Part shown: in pieces, positions 6,723 to 10,968 of the stretch
Position numbering within the stretch: position 1 is the first letter of the stretch
Layout: each line of letters opens with the position of its first letter
NCBI GenBank assembly: GCA_031285695.1
Contig: JAITVR010000089.1
Span: 1-10,968, forward strand
Length of the DNA: 10,968 nt
Direction of reading: 5' to 3'
Source of the DNA: Prevotellaceae bacterium
Lineage (GTDB): Bacteria > Bacteroidota > Bacteroidia > Bacteroidales > UBA932
Translations under genes and position numbers: made by a program
The notes under the pieces: generated by a model
What the model saw: the letters and a program-made list of their open reading frames with translations, nothing else
Databases searched by the model: none
Told to the model about the DNA's origin: nothing

Positions 6723-6797
6723 TGGGCCCAACAGGGCTTGAACCTGTGACCCCCTGATTATGAGTCAGGTGCTACTAACCAACTGAGCTATGGGCCC
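6723..6797 (-). tRNA. tRNA with CAU anticodon, probably elongator Met
   Basis: A 75-base cloverleaf on the minus strand. The acceptor stem is GGGCCCA with TGGGCCC, and the discriminator base is A. The D arm is GCTCAGTTGGTTAGTAGC, where only three pairs are good. The anticodon stem is CCTGA with TCAGG around the loop CTCATAA, the variable loop is GGGTC, and the T arm is ACAGG-TTCAAGC-CCTGT. No CCA is encoded (CAC follows the discriminator). A CAU anticodon occurs in initiator Met, elongator Met and Ile2 (lysidine-modified) tRNAs. The fully paired acceptor stem end argues against initiator, and the anticodon loop and GGGTCACAGGTTC segment resemble E. coli elongator tRNA-Met. Ile2 cannot be excluded. 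Confidence 0.93.
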
Positions 6798-6822
6798 AAA
6801 GCAAAATTTGCTTTTGAGGCGA

Positions 6823-6854
6823 CAAAGTTACATCTTTGTACCACAAATACCAAA
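6823..6854 (-). promoter_or_regulatory. Promoter of the tRNA gene
   Basis: On the minus strand TTTG (6851-6854) is followed after 20 bases by TAACTTTG (6823-6830), a full match to the Bacteroidota -33/-7 pattern. Transcription would start near 6816, about 20 bases before the tRNA 5' end. Confidence 0.7.
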
Positions 6855-6905
6855 TTCTGTTGTAAAAAAACGAAATTAGCAACCTTCAATACCACGCTCG
6901 CCAGC

Positions 6906-6983
6906 TGTCATGCTGAGCCTGTCGAAGCATCTCAAGTTAGCATTGCTGCAAGCAAGAGATTCTTCGCTTCGCTCAGAATGACA
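6906..6983. repeat. Two-armed palindromic element 3 (REP/BIME-like), upstream of the HAD gene
   Basis: Arms at 6906-6933 and 6956-6983 are separated by 22 bases and match at 22 of 28 positions. The left arm has the CTGAGCCTGTCGAAG core as in element 2. The right arm, reverse-complemented, has CTGAGCGAAGCGAAG, close to the left arm of element 1. The inner pairs are ATGCT with AGCAT on the left and ATTCT with AGAAT on the right. The element lies between the tRNA promoter and the HAD gene start, where I see no TAnnTTTG element for the latter. Confidence 0.87.
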
Positions 6984-7015
6984 ATGAGGATACCTAAAAT
7001 AATTCACAGTAAAAA

Positions 7016-7651
7016 ATGGAAACAAAAGTTCAGCAGCTGTACAGCAACCAAATTGAAAACCTAATTTTTGACCTTGGCGGCGTGCTGCTCGACATTGACT
7101 ACACGGCTACGCTAAAGGCTTTGGCCGATTTGGGCGTAAAAAATGTGGAGCAAATGTACACGCAGGCGGCGCAAACCGCGCTGTTCGACAGGTTCGATGT
7201 GGGCGCCATTTCGCCCGGCGAATTTCGTGCCGAGCTGCGCAAACTTTCCGCAAAAAATATTTCCGATGCACAAATTGACGCCGCGTGGTGCGCCATGCTG
7301 GGCGATTTTAGAAAGGAAACCATGCACCTGCTTTTGCAGCTAAAAAGCCGCTTCCGCACTTTTTTGTACAGCAATACCAACGAAATTCACGTGCCGGTGT
7401 TTGAAAAAATGCTCGCCGAGCAGCTGGGCAAAAAACCTGAAGATTACTTTGAGCGCCACTACTACTCCAACCAAATGGGCGCGCGCAAACCCAACCCCGA
7501 AGGCTTTTTGCGCATTTTGCACGAAAATAATTTGCCTGCCGAGCGCACACTTTTTATCGACGACACGCCCGGGCACATAATAGGTGCGCAAGCCGTGGGC
7601 CTGCGCACCTATCACTTAGCTAAGGGAGAAAAAATTACCGATTTGTTTTAA
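7016..7651 (+). CDS. HAD-superfamily (subfamily IA) phosphatase-like hydrolase, YihX-like
   Basis: A 211-residue soluble protein with the haloacid dehalogenase fold. Motif I is LIFDLGGVLLDID (residues 16-28), with Asp19 as nucleophile. Motif II is LYSNTNEIH (117-125), motif III is MGARKPNPEGF (154-164) with Lys157, and motif IV is TLFIDDTPGHI (178-188) with Asp182 and Asp183 for Mg2+ binding. Residues about 30-100 form the helical cap typical of subfamily IA. The usual second Asp of motif I (two residues after the nucleophile) is Gly21; E. coli YihX, a glucose-1-phosphate phosphatase, has the same DLG form, so this marks a branch rather than damage. The substrate cannot be told from sequence. 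The gene is alone on its strand, between two palindromic repeats and convergent with the PBP gene. The start is the first in-frame ATG close to motif I; no Shine-Dalgarno sequence or clear promoter is seen. Confidence 0.9.
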   Translation: METKVQQLYSNQIENLIFDLGGVLLDIDYTATLKALADLGVKNVEQMYTQAAQTALFDRFDVGAISPGEFRAELRKLSAKNISDAQIDAAWCAMLGDFRKETMHLLLQLKSRFRTFLYSNTNEIHVPVFEKMLAEQLGKKPEDYFERHYYSNQMGARKPNPEGFLRILHENNLPAERTLFIDDTPGHIIGAQAVGLRTYHLAKGEKITDLF

Positions 7652-7665
7652 ACAAACCTACTTCT

Positions 7666-7745
7666 TGTCATTGCGGGCTTGACCCGCAATCCCCTACAAA
7701 ATAAGTAGCTCAATTATGAGATTGCGGGTCAAGCCCGCAATGACA
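7666..7745. repeat. Two-armed palindromic element 4, perfect arms, between convergent genes
   Basis: Two perfect 26-base inverted arms, 7666-7691 and 7720-7745, are separated by 28 bases. Each begins with TGTC from its outer end and folds alone through ATTGCGGG paired with CCCGCAAT around CTTGA. The TGTC foot and two-armed layout are as in elements 1-3 but the stem and loop differ. It fills most of the 105 bases between the stop codons of the HAD and PBP genes, where it could end transcription from both sides, although no long T run follows it. Confidence 0.9.
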
Positions 7746-7756
7746 GGGGTTTTTAA

Positions 7757-10153
7757 CTAAAAAAACTCATCGTCCACCTTTTTCTTTTGCTTGCTTTTGC
7801 CAAAGCTATCAAGCAGCGGATTTTCGGCGTTCTCCTCATACGTGTTGCAGTCGAGGTTAATGGCGCGCAGGTTGAGCGGCGCTTCAAACTGCGCCTCGGG
7901 CGAAATGTCAAGCGATTTATCGGCGTAAACTTTTTGCATAAACAGCCCAAATATGGGCAGTGCCGAGCCCGAGCCGCCGCCTGTGCGCAGGCTTTCGAAG
8001 TGCACGGTGCGGTCTTCGCAACCCACCCATGCGCCGGCTGCCAGCTGCGGGGTAATGCCCATAAACCAGCCGTCGGCTTGGCTTTGCGTGGTGCCTGTTT
8101 TTCCGCCAATTTGCCCGGGCAGCGAGTACATGCCGCGCAGACGTATGGCCGTGCCGTTGTTTACCACCGCCTGCAGCAGGTTGGTCATAAGGTAGGCAGT
8201 TTGCTCGCTTATGGCTTCTACCTTTGGCGCGTTGCCGAACGAGGTAAGCACGTTTCCGTTGCGGTCTTCAATGCGCGTAACCATCATGGGCATTACGCGC
8301 ACGCCCTTGTTGGCGTAGGTGGCGTAGGCGTTTACCATTTCGTGCAGCGATACTTCGGCCGTTCCTAAAAAGATGGAGTTGACGGGCGGAATGTAGCTTT
8401 CTATTCCCATTTTATGGCACAAATCTACCATGTTTTGCGGGTTAAACTGCTTGATGAGCCAGGCCGAAATGTAGTTTACGCTGAGCGAAAGTCCCCACTT
8501 GAGCGTAACCATTTTTCCGTCCATGCTGGTGGGCGAGGCGTTGCGCGGTGTCCACGAGGAGTCGGCTTCGGCAAAGGTTTGCGGAATGTTGGGCACCTTG
8601 TGGCAGGGGTGCAGCCCTTCTTGCATGGCAATTGTATATAAAAACGGCTTAATGGTGGAGCCGATTTGGCGCTTGCCCTGCCGCACCATATCGTACTTAA
8701 AGTGGCGAAAATTTGGACCGCCCACGTAGGCTTTAATGTGCCCCGTGTGCGGATTCATGGCCATAAACGAGGCGCGCAGCAAGGCTTTGTAGTACTTTAG
8801 CGAGTCAAGCGGCGATATTTTTACCTCTACCTCATTGCCTTCGCCCTGCCAGTTAAAAATAGTCATTTCGGTGGGCGTGCGGAAGTTGTTCATTATTTTT
8901 TCCCACGAAAAACCTGCGTTGCGCAGCACGCGGTAGCGCTCGGTTTGCTTAATGGCGCGCTCTATGAACATCTGCTCGTCTTCCTTCGAAATATTGTTGC
9001 CAAAAACGCGCCCGCCTTTCCACTTTATTTCCTCGTCAAGTGCAGGCTGTAGCGTGTTTTTGAGGTGGTCGGTAAGCGCCTCCTCGGCGTACTGCTGCAT
9101 TTTTGAGTTGATGGTGGTGTAAATTTTCAGCCCATCGCGATTAACATCGTAGGCTTCGCCGCCGGGCTTGCGGTTTTTGCTGCACCAGCCGTACAGCGGG
9201 TTTTGCTCCCACTCCAGCGAGTCCACCAAGTAGTCGTAGCGCGTGGCGTAGCGCTGCCGCTCGGGCTGGCGCGCGTTCATGGTTTGCCGCAGGCGCTCGC
9301 GAAAGTAGGTGGCCAGGCCGGTGTTGTGGTCCTGCTGCTGGTACTTTAGGTTAATGGGCGATTCGTTTAGCAGCGCGTAATTTTCGGGGCCAAGGTAGCC
9401 GGCGCGCACCATTTGCCGCATTACAAAGTTGCGGCGAGCCATGGCGGGGTAGTAGTTGCGCACGGGGCTGTAGCGCGTGGGCGCGTTGATAACGCCGGCC
9501 AGCAGCGCAGCCTCTTCGACCAATAATTGCGAGGGTGCTTTGTTGAAAAACGTAGCCGCTGCTGCGCTTATGCCAAAGGCGTTGCTGCCAAACGGAACCA
9601 CGTTGAGGTACATGGCCACAATTTCATTCTTGGTGTAGTTGCGCTCCAGCTTCACGGCCGTAATCCACTCCTTTAGCTTTATGATAAATAAATTTCCGTA
9701 CTTCTGAAAAGGATTTCGGTAGTCGTAGCTATCGCGCGGAAAAAGCTGCTTGGCCAGCTGCTGCGTAATGGTGCTGCCGCCGCCCTGGCTGCGGTCGCCC
9801 AAGCTGATGGTGCGCACCAGCACGCGCCCCAGCGCCACCATGTCAATGCCGGAGTGGCGCGAAAAGCGAGCATCTTCGGTGGCAATAACGGCCTTTATAA
9901 GGTTGGGCGAAATATCCTCGAAGGCCACAAACGAGCGGTTTTCGATGTGAAAGGTGCCGAGCAGCTTCCTGTCCTCGGAGTAAACCTCCGAGGCAGCGTT
10001 GCTTTTGGGGTTTTCCAACTCCTCAAAGCTGGGCATTTTTCCAAAGCGCTCGTTGCTTATCATTGAGAGCATTATGGACAAAAAAGCGGTGGGCAGCACA
10101 ATAATGCCCCACAGAATTACAGCGAACCAAAACTTTTTCTTGCGACTGGTCAT
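7757..10153 (-). CDS. mrcA: Bifunctional class A penicillin-binding protein (PBP1A type): peptidoglycan glycosyltransferase/transpeptidase
   Basis: A 798-residue inner-membrane enzyme that polymerises lipid II into glycan strands and cross-links the peptides. One N-terminal transmembrane anchor (about residues 8-32) follows a short basic cytoplasmic start. The GT51 glycosyltransferase domain (about 55-250) shows ATEDARFSRHSGID (91-104, catalytic Glu93), GGGSTITQQLAKQ (124-136), KLERNYTKNEI (168-178) and MYLNVVPFG (181-189). The transpeptidase domain (about 455-740) has GSTIKPF (498-504, acyl-accepting Ser499 and Lys502), the SVN motif (558-560) and GGKTGTTQ (683-690). All catalytic motifs are present, so it should be active and a beta-lactam target. 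The tail after 740 is short and ends in a charged KQKKKVDDEFF. The gene is divergent from topA and convergent with the HAD gene. The symbol follows the E. coli PBP1A name; orthology to PBP1A rather than other class A PBPs is likely, not proven. Confidence 0.95.
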   Translation of the reverse strand: MTSRKKKFWFAVILWGIIVLPTAFLSIMLSMISNERFGKMPSFEELENPKSNAASEVYSEDRKLLGTFHIENRSFVAFEDISPNLIKAVIATEDARFSRHSGIDMVALGRVLVRTISLGDRSQGGGSTITQQLAKQLFPRDSYDYRNPFQKYGNLFIIKLKEWITAVKLERNYTKNEIVAMYLNVVPFGSNAFGISAAAATFFNKAPSQLLVEEAALLAGVINAPTRYSPVRNYYPAMARRNFVMRQMVRAGYLGPENYALLNESPINLKYQQQDHNTGLATYFRERLRQTMNARQPERQRYATRYDYLVDSLEWEQNPLYGWCSKNRKPGGEAYDVNRDGLKIYTTINSKMQQYAEEALTDHLKNTLQPALDEEIKWKGGRVFGNNISKEDEQMFIERAIKQTERYRVLRNAGFSWEKIMNNFRTPTEMTIFNWQGEGNEVEVKISPLDSLKYYKALLRASFMAMNPHTGHIKAYVGGPNFRHFKYDMVRQGKRQIGSTIKPFLYTIAMQEGLHPCHKVPNIPQTFAEADSSWTPRNASPTSMDGKMVTLKWGLSLSVNYISAWLIKQFNPQNMVDLCHKMGIESYIPPVNSIFLGTAEVSLHEMVNAYATYANKGVRVMPMMVTRIEDRNGNVLTSFGNAPKVEAISEQTAYLMTNLLQAVVNNGTAIRLRGMYSLPGQIGGKTGTTQSQADGWFMGITPQLAAGAWVGCEDRTVHFESLRTGGGSGSALPIFGLFMQKVYADKSLDISPEAQFEAPLNLRAINLDCNTYEENAENPLLDSFGKSKQKKKVDDEFF

Positions 10154-10179
10154 AGCACAAAGTCTTTATTTATCAGCCT

Positions 10180-10187
10180 CAAAAGTA
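10180..10187 (-). promoter_or_regulatory. Likely -7 element of the PBP gene promoter
   Basis: TACTTTTG on the minus strand fits TAnnTTTG and lies 26 bases before the ATG, giving a leader of about 20 bases, much as for the transporter and tRNA genes. No clear TTTG is found at the -33 distance. Confidence 0.45.
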
Positions 10188-10237
10188 CTTTTTAATTTCC
10201 ATGTGTGGGTATATAAGAGTTAAAACTCCGTTAAAAA

Positions 10238-10270
10238 TTTTGAACATGAAACATTTAATGTTTTACTTTG
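10238..10270 (+). promoter_or_regulatory. Candidate promoter of topA with a palindrome in the spacer
   Basis: TTTTG (10238-10242) is followed after 21 bases by TACTTTG (10264-10270), one base short of the TAnnTTTG consensus. The spacer holds a small palindrome, AAACAT-TTA-ATGTTT (10249-10263), which could be an operator. Transcription would start near 10277, leaving an untranslated leader of about 105 bases, much longer than for the other genes in the window. Confidence 0.4.
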
Positions 10271-10296
10271 CGGTTCTAAATTGTTGAAAAATGATG

Positions 10297-10361
10297 TAAA
10301 GAGCAAAGACTTTAAGACTTGTAAAGCGCTTCGTCTTTGTTCCTTTTGTCCTTACTCTTTA
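10297..10361. repeat. Degenerate inverted heptamer array in the topA leader
   Basis: TAAAGAG and CAAAGAC (10297-10310) are complementary to CTCTTTA (10355-10361) and GTCTTTG (10333-10339), with a 15-base stretch of similar CTTTTGTCC-like units between the latter two. The reverse complement of the right half reads TAAAGAG, TAAGGAC and so on, so both halves are built from units near YAAAGAC of 7-8 bases. If transcription starts near 10277 this makes a stem-loop in the topA leader ending 20 bases before the ATG. It resembles the array between nuoCD and nuoH in layout, not in sequence. Confidence 0.5.
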
Positions 10362-10381
10362 ATCTGTATAACCTTAATACA

Positions 10382-10968
10382 ATGCCGGATAACTTAGTAA
10401 TCGTCGAATCGCCTGCAAAGGCCAAAACCATTGAAAAATTCTTGGGAACGGACTACTTAGTCAAGTCCAGCTTCGGGCACATTCGCGACCTTGCCAAAAA
10501 AGGCATGGGCGTGGATTTGAAAAACGGCTACGCGCCGCAGTACGAAGTTTCGGAGGACAAGGGAAAAGTCGTTTCCGAGCTCAAAAAATTGTCCAAAGCG
10601 GCCAAAATCGTGTGGCTCGCCTCCGATGAAGACCGCGAGGGAGAAGCCATTGCCTGGCACCTGCAGGAAGCCCTTGCGCTCGACCCCGCCAAAACCAAGC
10701 GCATCGTTTTTCACGAAATTACTAAAGATGCCATTCTCAACGCTGTCAAAAATCCGCGCAACGTTAACGTAAATTTAGTCAACGCACAGCAGGCGCGCCG
10801 CGTGCTCGACCGCCTGGTGGGTTTTGAGCTCTCGCCCATTCTTTGGAAAAAAATAAAATCATCGCTCTCGGCAGGGCGCGTGCAGTCGGTGGCCGTGCGC
10901 TTGATTGTGGACCGCGAGCGCGAAATTTTGGCCTTCAGCGCCGAAAGTTTTTTCAAAATTGCCGGCAA
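10382..10968 (+). CDS. topA: DNA topoisomerase I, N-terminal part (runs off right edge)
   Basis: The first 195 codons of a type IA topoisomerase, which relaxes negative supercoils by cutting one strand through a tyrosine. The TOPRIM domain is clear: [18 protein letters not shown] (5-22) with the conserved Glu9, and [16 protein letters not shown] (79-94) with the metal-binding Asp82, Asp84 and Glu86. [10 protein letters not shown] (31-40) and the start of the gate region, [17 protein letters not shown] (134-150) followed by [12 protein letters not shown] (163-174), also match the family. The active-site tyrosine and any C-terminal zinc-finger domains lie beyond the edge. The ATG at 10382 is chosen because conserved sequence begins four codons later; no Shine-Dalgarno sequence is seen. 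The gene is divergent from the PBP gene with a 228-base spacer. Confidence 0.96.
   Translation, partial: MPDNLVIVESPAKAKTIEKFLGTDYLVKSSFGHIRDLAKKGMGVDLKNGYAPQYEVSEDKGKVVSELKKLSKAAKIVWLASDEDREGEAIAWHLQEALALDPAKTKRIVFHEITKDAILNAVKNPRNVNVNLVNAQQARRVLDRLVGFELSPILWKKIKSSLSAGRVQSVAVRLIVDREREILAFSAESFFKIAG

Noticed and set aside
6723..6797. tRNA-Ile2 (CAU) or initiator tRNA-Met
   Set aside because: The acceptor end is fully paired, unlike initiators, and the sequence is closest to elongator Met; Ile2 remains possible but is less favoured.
2936..7745. Insertion sequences or MITEs with target-site duplications
   Set aside because: No transposase gene is present and I could not find matching direct duplications flanking the palindromic elements; the internal arm folding fits REP/BIME better.
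7787..8368. Plus-strand open frame of 193 codons
   Set aside because: Antisense to the transpeptidase domain of the PBP gene, with no recognisable domain.

Overview
The window looks like chromosomal DNA of a member of the Bacteroidota, most likely an anaerobic Bacteroidales-type organism. The evidence is a nuo operon with a fused nuoCD and no nuoE, nuoF or nuoG before nuoH, promoters of the TTTG-N19-21-TAnnTTTG type, almost no Shine-Dalgarno sequences, a tRNA gene without an encoded CCA, and heptanucleotide repeats of the sort I associate with this phylum. This is a taxonomic inference; no rRNA is present.

Region 1 (1-4081, minus strand) is the promoter-proximal part of a respiratory complex I operon, transcribed from right to left: promoter, nuoA, nuoB (overlapping nuoA by 10 bases), nuoCD, nuoH and the first 39 codons of nuoI. 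These subunits form the quinone-reducing Q module and the start of the proton-pumping membrane arm. The NADH-oxidising N module is not encoded here, as in the 11-subunit complex I of Bacteroides. Two gene junctions in the operon contain inverted-repeat structures.

Region 2 (4082-6634) is a block of palindromic repeats followed by a minus-strand PiT-type phosphate transporter with a cytoplasmic, probably PhoU-like C-terminal domain. The transporter has its own terminator and promoter.

Region 3 (6672-7745) holds a strong terminator, a CAU tRNA gene (probably elongator Met) with a well-formed promoter, a palindromic repeat, a plus-strand HAD-superfamily phosphatase, and another palindromic repeat between convergent genes.

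Region 4 (7757-10968) is a minus-strand bifunctional class A penicillin-binding protein (PBP1A type) divergent from the 5' part of topA (DNA topoisomerase I), which runs off the right edge. The 228-base divergent spacer holds both promoters and an inverted array of degenerate heptamers.

The genes are ordinary housekeeping and energy genes; I see no defence system, phage or transposase. The most interesting signal is in the spacers. There are four two-armed palindromic elements (with extra fragments) whose arms start with TGTC and fold individually, with compensatory base changes, like REP/BIME elements. There are also three arrays of different heptanucleotides, one of which has been read into the C-terminus of NuoB.
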